Source: Balneolaceae bacterium (lineage in GTDB: Bacteria > Bacteroidota > Rhodothermia > Balneolales > Balneolaceae). From it: a DNA stretch of 37,642 bases. Below, in pieces: positions 24,852-33,695 of the stretch; position 1 is the first letter of the stretch, and each line of letters opens with the position of its first letter. Location of the stretch: NCBI GenBank assembly GCA_009711805.1, contig VEMX01000030.1, positions 1-37,642 on the forward strand. The letters run 5' to 3'. Position numbers and translations under genes: made by a program. The notes beneath the pieces were generated by a model. That model searched no databases and had not been told where the DNA came from. It worked only from the letters and a program-made list of their open reading frames with translations.

Positions 24852-25669
24852 TTTCTTTTTAAATTAGAGTCGATGCTTTTATGTATAGCTACTATATTCT
24901 GAAAAGCAAAAACTTCATGCGTAATCGTTCTATATCTTATCTTATCAAGGTTCAATAGACTGCTTGGTAATAACCGATAGAAACTATAATCAGTTAATAA
25001 CTTAAAAAAATCTTTCATAAAAGCTTTCGACTCTACATTCATTTCATTGAACTCAAATTGGATAACTTTCACACTACCCTTTCTTATAAGATTTTTTGTT
25101 CCTTTTAACACTCTTAATTCATGCCCTTCAACATCAATTTTCAGCAAATCCACAATTGAAACACCTTCTCTTGAACAATAATTATCGAGGAATTCCACCT
25201 GAACTTCAGCTGAAACAGCACTTTGCTGATGCAGTTCTTCGATCACACCTTTATATAAAGAGGCATGTGTTGATCCATCAGATTCTTCGTAATCATATAG
25301 TTTCATAGTTTCCCGCCCCTCTCCAATGGCTAATTTATTGAACTTGACATCTGCTGCATATTTTCTTTTTGATAACTGCAGGAAATTCTTGGGATGCGGC
25401 TCAAATGCATGAATTACAGCATTTGGATAGGTCTGTGACAGAAAATCTATATAGTTTCCGTAATTGGCTCCTACATCAAAGAACACCGGATCCTTTGATA
25501 TAAGCCTACCTAATACTTGTTCAATAAAATACTTTTCTCCACTTACCCGATTATCATAGAAATTAAGAATTCCCATCCCGCTTAAGGAAAACCTCAACAA
25601 ATGCAGATGCAACCTTTGGAAAAAGGGACGGGCAAACAAATAGGCATATATTTTATACAACTGGTTCAT
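24848..25669 (-). CDS. FkbM-family methyltransferase
   Basis: An S-adenosylmethionine-dependent O-methyltransferase of 273 residues. Motif I is FFDVGANYGNYIDFL (63-77), motif II is HAFEPHPKNF (87-96), and DLLKIDVEGHELRVLKG in the middle is the FkbM signature. Members next to glycan genes methylate sugar hydroxyls in capsules or lipooligosaccharides. The N-terminal 50 residues are rich in aromatic and basic residues and may touch the membrane. It begins 54 bp after the hexapeptide acyltransferase gene and its last bases overlap the glycosyltransferase start. The methylated sugar is unknown. Confidence 0.88.
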   Translation of the reverse strand: MNQLYKIYAYLFARPFFQRLHLHLLRFSLSGMGILNFYDNRVSGEKYFIEQVLGRLISKDPVFFDVGANYGNYIDFLSQTYPNAVIHAFEPHPKNFLQLSKRKYAADVKFNKLAIGEGRETMKLYDYEESDGSTHASLYKGVIEELHQQSAVSAEVQVEFLDNYCSREGVSIVDLLKIDVEGHELRVLKGTKNLIRKGSVKVIQFEFNEMNVESKAFMKDFFKLLTDYSFYRLLPSSLLNLDKIRYRTITHEVFAFQNIVAIHKSIDSNLKRK

Positions 25670-25723
25670 AAAAGTATCTATTGAAAGCGTTACAATTTAA
25701 AAGTATTGGAAAAGCTGGTTTTC

Positions 25724-26251
25724 TTAAGCCATACGTTTCCCTATAGGTTTGGCAGGAATCCCACCGACAATCGTAAAGGGAGGAACATCTTTAGTTACTA
25801 TTGCACCTGCGGCTGCTACAGCCCCTTTGCCCATAGTGATTCCCGGTAAAATAACCACATTATATCCAAGCCAAACTCCATCATTTAATACGATTTTTCC
25901 ATCAGTCTGAGGCATATTCCTGACACTTAAACACTGGTTATTAATATCGTGATTCCAGGTAATCAAACGACAACCAGCAGCGATACCGACACCAGAGCCT
26001 ATATAAACAGGATTTCTTGAAATGATAATAGTGTCTTTCCCGATAAATGTGCCATCACCTATACTCACATTATTCGCATGACTGATTATAACCCCGTAAT
26101 CAATAATTACCTCTTTCCCGAGTTTTTTCAAACTCGAAGCTTTGTTCTTATATCTAATCATATATTTAATATGCTGAACTAGACCTTCAACTTTGGCAAA
26201 AGCCTGAAAAAAATACTTACCTATACTACCAGGGGGAGTAATCTTAATCAT
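25724..26251 (-). CDS. Hexapeptide-repeat acyltransferase (left-handed beta helix)
   Basis: A 175-residue O- or N-acyltransferase of the LbetaH superfamily. Hexapeptide turns run from about residue 47 (IDYGVIISHANNVSIGDGTFIGKDTIII) to the end, with VYIGSGVGIAAGC, RLITWNHDI containing the likely catalytic His of the xenobiotic/galactoside acetyltransferase group, and the closing VVILPGITMGKGAVAAAG and IVGGIPAKPIG. It would move an acetyl group from acetyl-CoA to a sugar. It overlaps the preceding gene by 4 bases. It does not look like the GNAT-fold PseH, so it is unlikely to be the missing pseudaminic acid N-acetyltransferase by descent. Confidence 0.87.
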   Translation of the reverse strand: MIKITPPGSIGKYFFQAFAKVEGLVQHIKYMIRYKNKASSLKKLGKEVIIDYGVIISHANNVSIGDGTFIGKDTIIISRNPVYIGSGVGIAAGCRLITWNHDINNQCLSVRNMPQTDGKIVLNDGVWLGYNVVILPGITMGKGAVAAAGAIVTKDVPPFTIVGGIPAKPIGKRMA

Positions 26252-27819
26252 GACAATTTAATATCCTCATTTAAAATATTTATTAACCGGTCCTGTTTTA
26301 TTAAATGCATCAATCTATTCGTAAGCGTTGAATAATCTATATCCGAATTTTTATGGGGTTGAAACAGGAGATGAAAATCCAAAGGGAATACTTCAGAGCT
26401 TATTCTTTCAAGATATCCAAAAACTTTTTCTATCCTTACTTTTTTCCCCTTATTTTTTTGACAACAACTTAAAAAGTCATCCAACTCATTATAAGTGTAA
26501 TGACTTATACCTGAAGCAAATTCCGGCGAACCTACAGCTAGTACAGGCTTACCCAGAAGAGCTCCTTCCAATAAGGCCGTTCCACTTATACCCATAACAC
26601 CTGCAGCCTTATTGAGCATATTCGAAGTGTCTAAATAGGGAGATACAAAATATACGTTTGGAAGTTCACGAAATAAGGCAATTTCCTTCTTTGTCCTTAA
26701 AGATATCATCCCGGGATTTTCTTTAACATAAATGTTTATCCCTGGAGGTATTCTTTCACTTAGTTTACGAACCAAATTCAATTCATAATATTCAGGACCT
26801 AAAGTTAGTGTAGAACTTTCCGGTAATACATGTAAGGGGACAAGAATAAATGGTTCATTCTGCCCAGGAAGTATATCATAAATCTTAGATATTTTACTAC
26901 TGAAACTCCTGAGAATTCTAAGAAAATGCCATACCCGTACCTTCAGATAACTACCACTGAAATCGGTAGACCATCTGTTCAAACTGCCCTTCATCCAGTT
27001 CTGCAGATGTTTCAATAAACCTCGGACTGCTCGATATTCGGTTCTCAAATAATCTATAACCAGCTTTAATATCCCTGGTTTTCTGCGTCCTCCTTCCAGG
27101 GATGGAGCCGCATACAATGCCTGCCCACTGTCAGAAAACCCTTTAGCTTCCTGTAAAAACTCAGAATCTTCCTGAACTTCTTTCTGCCCGAAATATTCTG
27201 GTAAAGGCTTTTTAAGTCCCCCCAACCCAAAGTAAGGATGCCAAAAACAGTACTTCCCTATTCTACTTCGAATCAAGCTAAAAGCCGGAATCTTTTGGGA
27301 CAGGGCAATTTGAGCAGCAACATTTTTAACGAAATAACTACGTTCTATGCAGGCAACAGCAACAGGATTGACCTTTCTAAATACTCTTAATATTAAACGA
27401 GTTTGGCATTCTGCCCAGCGATAGATTTGTACAGGCTTCAAATTTTTGTAATAAGGAGAACGGTTATGATGCGCTCGAAATATAATCGGGTCTGTCATAA
27501 TTAATTCATTAAAACTTTTTGAATAACAGTATTGTTCCTCAAAAAATCTTAACCAGTTATGATCCGGATTATATTTGTTGCTTTTATATTCATCGTATGC
27601 ATCTCTTAATGTAGAAAAAGGTATTTCATGCTCTCGACAACGATCATGCCAAGTCAGGTTCTGGTAAATAGAAAGTTCTGCACCAAATATGATAAAGGGG
27701 GTAAACCCTTTTCTTCTCAGCTTCAGTGCGACTTCTACAATAGCATCACCATCGCTTTCATAAGCGAGCAATAGAATGCCCCTATCTAGCTCGGATTTAT
27801 CGTTATCAATTATCTCCAT
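26248..27819 (-). CDS. KpsC/KpsS-like capsule biosynthesis protein, possible nonulosonate transferase
   Basis: A 523-residue cytosolic protein with two Rossmann-like halves. The first begins GILLLAYESDGDAIVEVALKL with FIIFGAELSIYQ. The second carries PFILVPLHVLPESSTL, IYVKENPGMISLRTKKEIALF, LPNVYFVSPYLDTSNMLNKA, VMGISGTALLEGALLGKPVLAVG. The 'vKE.P...R......l.....v..l.P..dt..l...a..v.gi.GTa..EgllaGKPvl' series is that of Capsule_synth/KpsC-type CMP-Kdo transferases. The gene lies directly after pseI (45 bp gap), so it may transfer CMP-pseudaminic acid; this is inference. The middle (about 235-300) is a basic, poorly conserved linker. It overlaps the acyltransferase by 4 bases. Confidence 0.62.
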   Translation of the reverse strand: MEIIDNDKSELDRGILLLAYESDGDAIVEVALKLRRKGFTPFIIFGAELSIYQNLTWHDRCREHEIPFSTLRDAYDEYKSNKYNPDHNWLRFFEEQYCYSKSFNELIMTDPIIFRAHHNRSPYYKNLKPVQIYRWAECQTRLILRVFRKVNPVAVACIERSYFVKNVAAQIALSQKIPAFSLIRSRIGKYCFWHPYFGLGGLKKPLPEYFGQKEVQEDSEFLQEAKGFSDSGQALYAAPSLEGGRRKPGILKLVIDYLRTEYRAVRGLLKHLQNWMKGSLNRWSTDFSGSYLKVRVWHFLRILRSFSSKISKIYDILPGQNEPFILVPLHVLPESSTLTLGPEYYELNLVRKLSERIPPGINIYVKENPGMISLRTKKEIALFRELPNVYFVSPYLDTSNMLNKAAGVMGISGTALLEGALLGKPVLAVGSPEFASGISHYTYNELDDFLSCCQKNKGKKVRIEKVFGYLERISSEVFPLDFHLLFQPHKNSDIDYSTLTNRLMHLIKQDRLINILNEDIKLS

Positions 27820-27864
27820 AAGTAATTTTTTTTTCTACTGTCAATATACCGGAACTATGGTATT

Positions 27865-28905
27865 TTAATCTATAAGATCCCAGTTCAGTGGTGTTCCTTT
27901 AGCAATTTCAATATTGGCTACTTTCCTAATAACTTTATAATAATATTTGGGGTGTAAGCCATATCCTGGTCTAATAGACCGAACATTCTCACGGGTAAAA
28001 GGCTCACCTTTTTTTATATTTTTGACAGCAAACAAAGATCTTCCAAATTTTTTATTTGATTTAACTTTTTCAGAAATATTGTACTGCACCTCTCCAAGTG
28101 CTTTCTCTGCTTTTCTTACACCTTTTACCATCAAAGTAAATTCTTCCAAATCTAAAGAAAAGTCTACATCGGGACCACCTATTGATTTATCAAGTATAAA
28201 GTGTTTTTCGATGACTTTCGCGCCCAGACTAGTTGCTACGATAGGAACGGTATTTCCAAGAGTATGGTCAGAAAGCCCTACTTCAACTCCAAATCGCTGC
28301 TTCATATCCACCATAGTTCGTAAATTAGCCAATTCGATTGGAGCAGGATAAGAAGATGTACATTTTAGAAGAATGATTTCTTTGTTACCGACTTTTCTAC
28401 AGGTATCCACGGCTAGTTTTATATCTTTCTCGGTAGCAATGCCCGTACTCATAATAATGGGTTTACCTTTAGAGGCTGCATATTCAATTAATGGAATGTC
28501 CTGTATTTCAAAAGAGGCTATTTTATATGCCGGAGTATTTAGCTCTTCAAGAAAATCAACGGCAGTTTTGTCAAAAGGTGAAGAAAAACAGATTAGCCCT
28601 TCCTTTTTGGCTACTTCAAACAACTCTTCCTGCCATTCCAAGGGAGTATAAGCCTCACCATAGAGCTCGTACAATGTTTTCCCTTCCCAAAGTCCTTCCT
28701 TAATCTGGAAATATTCGTTTTCGCAATCTATAGTAATAGTATCCGGAGTATAGGTTTGAAGCTTTATGGCATCCGCCCCAGCTTTTTTTGCCGCCCGAAT
28801 GGTATCAATAGCAACTTGTTTATCTCCATTATGATTAGCTGAAAGCTCAGCAATAATAAACGTTCTGCTATTTTTTGACATTCCAAAATCTTCAATTTTC
28901 ATCAC
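27865..28905 (-). CDS. pseI: Pseudaminic acid synthase
   Basis: Condenses phosphoenolpyruvate with the trideoxy-diamino-altrose from PseG to make pseudaminic acid. It has 346 residues, normal for PseI/NeuB. The NeuB barrel carries FIIAELSANHNGDKQVA (16-32), DAIKLQTYTPDTITIDC (45-61), FSSPFDKTAVDFLEELN and YKIASFEIQDIPLIEYA, wording that follows Campylobacter PseI rather than NeuB or LegI; SLGAKVIEKHFILD is the metal-binding region. The C-terminal SAF (antifreeze-like) domain runs from about 285 with RSLFAVKNIKKGE and ends KGTPLNWDLID. The open frame starts at a GTG (28905) directly followed by an ATG (28902); either gives overlap with the formyltransferase stop, so the pair is translationally coupled. 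Confidence 0.95.
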   Translation of the reverse strand: MMKIEDFGMSKNSRTFIIAELSANHNGDKQVAIDTIRAAKKAGADAIKLQTYTPDTITIDCENEYFQIKEGLWEGKTLYELYGEAYTPLEWQEELFEVAKKEGLICFSSPFDKTAVDFLEELNTPAYKIASFEIQDIPLIEYAASKGKPIIMSTGIATEKDIKLAVDTCRKVGNKEIILLKCTSSYPAPIELANLRTMVDMKQRFGVEVGLSDHTLGNTVPIVATSLGAKVIEKHFILDKSIGGPDVDFSLDLEEFTLMVKGVRKAEKALGEVQYNISEKVKSNKKFGRSLFAVKNIKKGEPFTRENVRSIRPGYGLHPKYYYKVIRKVANIEIAKGTPLNWDLID

Positions 28906-29777
28906 TTTAATACCATCTTTGATTTAAACTTTTTTAAAATATCTTGGTTTCTAACTTGTGTAAGCTCCATAGTCCCGTTAGGACATTTCACAATGGGTTT
29001 ATCTTTAGCCTCTAATATAGTCCCATTTTCAATGGTGTCTCTAAATCCTACATCGGAATAATTTACTTCGTCTATAATAACCTTTTCTCCATTCAACAGG
29101 CTAAACGCACCAGGATAAGGATCCGCTTGGGCCCTGACCCAATTACGAATTCGTTCTTTATGCCAATTCCAATCGATCAATCCGTCATACGGAGTTCTCT
29201 TTCCAAAATAGGTGGCTTTACTGTCATCTTGTTTAACTCTTTTAAGCTGTTCTGATTGAATCTCCTCTATGACTGAAAGCAATAATTCAGGATATATCTT
29301 CTCGTATTTTTTTAAAATGTTTGCACCCGTATCATCCTTTTCGATTGGAACTACTGACTGTTTAACGATATCACCCGTATCACAAAAAGCATCAATTATG
29401 TGTCCCGTGACTCCTGTTTGGGTTTCTCCATTAATAATGGCCCACACATGTGGAGTTCGTCCCCTATATTTAGGCAGAAGACTTCCATGCACGTTTATGG
29501 CTACAGGCAAATAATCAATTAGCTCTTCATCCAAAAGAAATAGATAATTTATCGAAAGAATTAAATCCACTTCAATTTGATGTTTTTTAATAAAATCTAC
29601 TAATTTTCCACCTCTTGGGTTGCCAGTAAATATCAATACATCGTTTTGATTAGCAAATTTAATAATTTGCTCGGAGTTACTATCAGAGGCAATAAATACA
29701 GTTTTTCCAATCTGTTTTATTAAATCAGATAAAACCTTGTAGCCTAAACCACCCGATGCTAAAATACCTATACGCAT
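28902..29777 (-). CDS. Formyltransferase embedded in the pse operon
   Basis: A 291-residue formyltransferase-fold enzyme with a second, Fmt-like C-terminal domain. The catalytic residues are Asn95 and His97 in INVHGSLLPKYRGRTPH and Asp133 in FCDTGDIV. The C-terminal region (about 190-285) has GLIDWNWHKERIRNWVRAQ and DPYPGAFSLLNGEKVII, as in ArnA- and Fmt-like proteins. It lies exactly where pseH would be expected, between pseG (10-bp overlap) and pseI. It could formylate the 4-amino group of the PseC product, giving a 7-N-formyl pseudaminic acid. Such sugars are known, for example on Pseudomonas aeruginosa strain 1244 pilin. That role is inference; the fold and active site are clear. Confidence 0.85.
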   Translation of the reverse strand: MRIGILASGGLGYKVLSDLIKQIGKTVFIASDSNSEQIIKFANQNDVLIFTGNPRGGKLVDFIKKHQIEVDLILSINYLFLLDEELIDYLPVAINVHGSLLPKYRGRTPHVWAIINGETQTGVTGHIIDAFCDTGDIVKQSVVPIEKDDTGANILKKYEKIYPELLLSVIEEIQSEQLKRVKQDDSKATYFGKRTPYDGLIDWNWHKERIRNWVRAQADPYPGAFSLLNGEKVIIDEVNYSDVGFRDTIENGTILEAKDKPIVKCPNGTMELTQVRNQDILKKFKSKMVLK

Positions 29778-30772
29778 ACACTTGTTAGGTCTTTAAATTC
29801 CTCTTGGATTCGATTCATTGACAAACCATCTATAGCTTGCATTTGGTTTCGTCTAATTATGGTAAGTTTGTCTTCATCTATAATGCTGATCGCTTCAGAA
29901 AAGTGTTTTCTTTCAAAACTTATAGTGTCAATAATGCAACCTAACTTCTTAAAACCTTTATAAATCCCTTGCTGATTATCAACATAATATCCTGAAACTA
30001 CCGGAAGCCCAGCTGATATAATCTCAAATAAGATGCCGCTTGCTGGTACAATTGCTAAATCTGCTTGTTCAAGCTCCTTTCTAATCTCTTCAGCACTTAA
30101 TGAATTCTTAATAACAATTTCTAAATCCTGTCTTTCTTCTATTACATTATTCAAAGCATCTTGATGTGAGTAAGCATTACCAAGAACAACAGTAACCAAA
30201 TAATTTTTTGGGGGAATCCAGGACAAAATCTTAGCTGTAAGGTTCCTCGAATCGGAACCACCAAAACAGATGAATAAATTCTTTATGCCTTTCGATGTAT
30301 TAATTTCTTGTGATTTATTATCAAGAAACTCAGGACGAAGCAATGCATAATCAGGACCCAACAAATATTTTGTGTACGACTCGCCCTCATAGTCATCTTT
30401 AATTACTCCAGGTGCATGATTGATTACCAGGTCAGCATAGAAATGCTGATCGTGAAAATCATCGATACATACTAATTTGCATCCTTTATTCTTTATAAGC
30501 TTTTGGTAATCGGAATCAAATTGATACCCATCCAATACGACGATTTCATTTCCGGTGAGCTCATTCATATAATCTAATTCTTTCTCTATTACTGTAAAGT
30601 CCCATTCATTTTGAATTATCTCATTTTTGAGAGAATCCGGGATTTTTAAAGAAAAAAAATGGATAGAAAAGTCATCCTTTAACATATTTGCAAGTGAGAT
30701 ACACCGCACTATGTGGCCTAAACCAATATCAGAACTGCCATCTGCTCGTATGTAGACCTCTTGTTTCACCAT
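29768..30772 (-). CDS. pseG: UDP-2,4-diacylamido-trideoxy-altrose hydrolase
   Basis: Removes UDP from the 2,4-diamino-trideoxy-altrose sugar to release PseI's substrate. From the ATG at 30772 it has 334 residues, and the resulting ATGGTGA overlaps the pseF stop by 7 bases; the longer frame from 30805 would overlap pseF by 40. The N-terminal VYIRADGSSDIGLGHIVRC holds the catalytic His of the GHxxR motif. The GT-B-like second half has NLFICFGGSDSRNLT, VVLGNAYSHQDAL, LEQADLAIVPASGILFEII and GLPVVSGYYVDNQ, with the conserved 'a.G.t..E....g.P' nucleotide pocket. Order and overlaps with pseF and the formyltransferase point to one polycistronic unit. Confidence 0.92.
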   Translation of the reverse strand: MVKQEVYIRADGSSDIGLGHIVRCISLANMLKDDFSIHFFSLKIPDSLKNEIIQNEWDFTVIEKELDYMNELTGNEIVVLDGYQFDSDYQKLIKNKGCKLVCIDDFHDQHFYADLVINHAPGVIKDDYEGESYTKYLLGPDYALLRPEFLDNKSQEINTSKGIKNLFICFGGSDSRNLTAKILSWIPPKNYLVTVVLGNAYSHQDALNNVIEERQDLEIVIKNSLSAEEIRKELEQADLAIVPASGILFEIISAGLPVVSGYYVDNQQGIYKGFKKLGCIIDTISFERKHFSEAISIIDEDKLTIIRRNQMQAIDGLSMNRIQEEFKDLTSVCV

Positions 30773-31452
30773 ATAAGCTTTGCTTTCATTTCTGCCAGCC
30801 TCCAATCTTCCTTAGTGTCAATATCTTGAACCCTGGTATTTGGTAATATGATGGCTCCGCTATTATTTCCAAAAAACTTTTCTTCTTTAAGAAGTCCTTC
30901 CACTTTAAACCAATAAAACTGCCCCGCATCATGGTAAGATTTTGGCAGATCTTGCGAACGAGAATCCAAATACTCCGGCCAATTCATTTCTACTTTTCCC
31001 ACTTCATTCAGCTTAAGGGAGCGTTGTATGGGATATGAAAATTCTACCACTGGAAATACGGTATTGAAGTTTTTATGAATTAATTTCTCATATGCATTTT
31101 CTAAAAAAACAGGCTTTACTAAGGGAGCTGTTGGGTAGATGCAACAACCGTTTTCAAAATTTTTTCCTTGCTGCTGGTAAGTTTGTAACACCTCAACAAG
31201 AACATCCACCGTAGTTGCATAATCATCCGCATTTTCTTTTGATCTCATAAATGGAACTTTCGCTCCGTATTTCTTTGCAACCTCGGCAATTTCCTCATCA
31301 TCGGTAGAAACCATTATTTCATCAAAAAGATCACTTTCCAGTGCAGCCTCAATGGAATACGCAATGATAGGTTTGCCCAGAAAATCTCGAATATTTTTTC
31401 GGGGAATTCTCTTGCTCCCACCACGAGCTGGTATGATTGCTACATTACTCAT
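30766..31452 (-). CDS. pseF: Pseudaminic acid cytidylyltransferase
   Basis: Activates pseudaminic acid with CTP to CMP-Pse, the donor for the glycosyltransferase. It has 228 residues, the usual length. The nucleotide-binding opening IIPARGGSKRIPRKNIRDF (6-24) is the PseF/NeuA signature, followed by LGKPIIAYSIEAA, IMVSTDDEEIAEVAKKYGA and CCIYPTAPLVKP. The late QDIDTKEDWRLAEMKAKL is the metal-binding C-terminal block of PseF. It overlaps pseC by 4 bases (31449-31452) and pseG by 7. Confidence 0.95.
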   Translation of the reverse strand: MSNVAIIPARGGSKRIPRKNIRDFLGKPIIAYSIEAALESDLFDEIMVSTDDEEIAEVAKKYGAKVPFMRSKENADDYATTVDVLVEVLQTYQQQGKNFENGCCIYPTAPLVKPVFLENAYEKLIHKNFNTVFPVVEFSYPIQRSLKLNEVGKVEMNWPEYLDSRSQDLPKSYHDAGQFYWFKVEGLLKEEKFFGNNSGAIILPNTRVQDIDTKEDWRLAEMKAKLIW

Positions 31453-32651
31453 TCGTAATACGCGTTGATTTTATTAATTACGAAGTCCTGTTGTACGTCA
31501 GTCAGCGTAGGATACATTGGCAGGCTTATACAATACTTGTAATAGTATTCTGCATTCGGCATATCTCCTACCTTCCATCCAAACTGCCGGTAGTAAGGCA
31601 TCAGGTGACATGGAATATAATGTATCTGAGTATAAATATGGTGTTCACGGAGGTAATTATACAGTCCCAAACGATCTTCTACTTCAATCACATAGAGATG
31701 ATAAGCGTGTCCTTCAACTACTCCAGATTGCCCTTTTATAAACTCTTGCCCTTCAAAAATCTTGTTATAGGTTTTTGCAATCTCTCTTCTACGTCTAATC
31801 CCTTCCTCCGCTCTTTTTAACTGACTACTACCCAATACACATTGGAAGTCAGTAACACGATAGTTGTATCCAAGCTCCTGCATTTCCATATACCAGACAG
31901 GGTATCGATGATTATTGATTTGCGATTGTTGATCTTCTCCAATCGCAAATTCTATGGAGTTTTGAAATTCAGACTCGTTTTTTGTGATTCCGTGGGTGCG
32001 AAGTTTTAAGAGTTTTTCGTAAAGCTCTTTGTCATTGGTGGTGATCATTCCGCCTTCACCGGAGGCAATGTGTTTAACCGGATGAAATGAAAAGATAGCT
32101 AAATCAGCAAAATTTCCGTTTCCACAAAACTGATTGGTTTCTGTACTATCAGTAAAGTATCCACCGGGAGCGTGACAGGCATCTTCGATGATCCAAAGAT
32201 CATATATATTTGCCAGTTTGCGAAATGCTTCTAAATCCACAGCCCTTCCGGTAAAATCTACCGATATAATTCCTTTATAGGTTCCTTTTGGTGAAGATTC
32301 CAACAACTCTCTCACTTTGTTGATATCAAGCAAATAGGTCTCAGGATCAATATCAGCAAAAACCACTTCTCCACCACAATAGCGAACGCAATTGGCCGAA
32401 GCTGCAAAAGTAATAGGAGTCGTAATAACTTTATCCCCTTCCTGCACTTTCAAGGCTAATGCACATAAATGAAGTGCAGCGGTTCCATTGGAAACAGCTA
32501 CTGCGTATTTTGAGCCAACATATTCTGCAAAAACCTCTTCAAATTCTGCTATACGAGGGCCTTGAGTAAGATAGTCGGATTTTAGTACTTCTATTACAGC
32601 TTGAATATCCTCATCTGTAATATGCTGTCGTCCGTAAGGTATTACTTCCAT
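31449..32651 (-). CDS. pseC: UDP-4-amino-4,6-dideoxy-N-acetyl-altrosamine transaminase
   Basis: A PLP-dependent DegT/DnrJ/EryC1-type aminotransferase of 400 residues that adds the 4-amino group to the PseB product. YLTQGPRIAEFEEVFAEYVG and VSNGTAALHLCALAL are the cofactor-phosphate region, IIEDACHAPGG holds the ring-stacking Asp, and IFSFHPVKHIASGEGGM carries the PLP lysine at 193. YNYRVTDFQCVLGSSQL is typical of PseC. It lies 3 bp after pseB and overlaps pseF by 4 bases. It is the only sugar aminotransferase in the window. Confidence 0.95.
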   Translation of the reverse strand: MEVIPYGRQHITDEDIQAVIEVLKSDYLTQGPRIAEFEEVFAEYVGSKYAVAVSNGTAALHLCALALKVQEGDKVITTPITFAASANCVRYCGGEVVFADIDPETYLLDINKVRELLESSPKGTYKGIISVDFTGRAVDLEAFRKLANIYDLWIIEDACHAPGGYFTDSTETNQFCGNGNFADLAIFSFHPVKHIASGEGGMITTNDKELYEKLLKLRTHGITKNESEFQNSIEFAIGEDQQSQINNHRYPVWYMEMQELGYNYRVTDFQCVLGSSQLKRAEEGIRRRREIAKTYNKIFEGQEFIKGQSGVVEGHAYHLYVIEVEDRLGLYNYLREHHIYTQIHYIPCHLMPYYRQFGWKVGDMPNAEYYYKYCISLPMYPTLTDVQQDFVINKINAYYE

Positions 32652-32654
32652 GCT

Positions 32655-33668
32655 CTATACTTCAAATGTTGGATCTACATGTTCTTTAATAAGTTTTCTC
32701 AAACTTTCTACGGTTTCCCATTCTTCATTTTCTCCGGAATTATATCGAAATCCTTGCTCAACGGGTTTAGCATTATGATGATTGATAAAATCTTCGAGCT
32801 TAAACCGGGGAACCTGCGGAAGAATGGTATAATATTTTCCTAAATCATAGGTATTAAAAGAGTCCGAAGCTGTTATCATTTCTTCATGCACTTTTTCGCC
32901 GGGTCGGATACCTATAACAGGGGTTTCACATTCAGGACCAATGGCTTCAGCAACATCTGTAATCCTATAAGATGGGATTTTAGGTACAAATAGTTCTCCA
33001 CCCCAAGCATATTCAAGAGCATGCATAACCATATGTACTCCACCTTGTAGAGAAATATTAAATCGTGTCATATTAGGATCGGTAATTGGTAAAACACCTT
33101 CCTTACGTTTCTTTAAAAAAAAAGGAATAACAGAACCATTTGATCCCATCACATTTCCATAGCGCACAACAGAAAATTTAATCGGGTTCCAGCCTCTGAT
33201 ATTGTTTGCGGCTATAAAAAGTTTATCAGAAGTAAGCTTAGTTGCTCCATATAAGTTTATTGGTGCAGCAGCTTTATCGGTAGATAGAGCAACAACCTTT
33301 TCTACTTCAGTTTCCAAACAAGCATTAATCAGGTTTTCAGCCCCCAATACATTTGTTTTTATACACTCCATTGGGTTGTATTCAGCAATAGGAACATGCT
33401 TCATTGCAGCGGCATGAATAACATAGTCAATTCCTTTTAAAGCACGTTTTACCCTATCTTCATCCCGAATATCCCCTATAAAAAAGCGTATCTGCGGATA
33501 TTTATCTGTAGGATATTCCTGAGCCATTTGAAATTGCTTCTGTTCATCCCTGGAAAAAATTACCAACCTTTTTATATCCGGATAGCATTTAAAAATATGG
33601 TTGATTAGGGCTTTACCCAGAGAACCAGTACCACCCGTTACTAATATTGATTTATCATTAAGCTTCAT
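32655..33668 (-). CDS. pseB: UDP-N-acetylglucosamine 4,6-dehydratase (inverting)
   Basis: First enzyme of pseudaminic acid synthesis: dehydrates UDP-GlcNAc and inverts C5. It has 337 residues. SILVTGGTGSLGKALI (7-22) binds NADP, FSRDEQKQFQM is a PseB block, HAAAMKHVPIAEYNP (85-99) and LSTDKAAAPINLYGATK (128-144) give the catalytic region, with Lys132, Tyr140 and Lys144. MKHVPIAEYNP and the length separate it from the larger retaining PglF type. The 26-bp gap to the ABC transporter gene and 3-bp gap to pseC place it at the head of the pse set. Confidence 0.95.
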   Translation of the reverse strand: MKLNDKSILVTGGTGSLGKALINHIFKCYPDIKRLVIFSRDEQKQFQMAQEYPTDKYPQIRFFIGDIRDEDRVKRALKGIDYVIHAAAMKHVPIAEYNPMECIKTNVLGAENLINACLETEVEKVVALSTDKAAAPINLYGATKLTSDKLFIAANNIRGWNPIKFSVVRYGNVMGSNGSVIPFFLKKRKEGVLPITDPNMTRFNISLQGGVHMVMHALEYAWGGELFVPKIPSYRITDVAEAIGPECETPVIGIRPGEKVHEEMITASDSFNTYDLGKYYTILPQVPRFKLEDFINHHNAKPVEQGFRYNSGENEEWETVESLRKLIKEHVDPTFEV

Positions 33669-33695
33669 CTAATGCTTCTTTATTATAATCTACTA

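Noticed and set aside
25724-26251. Hexapeptide acyltransferase as the missing PseH
   Set aside because: PseH is a GNAT-fold enzyme; this protein is a left-handed beta helix of the O-acetyltransferase type and lies outside the pse block.
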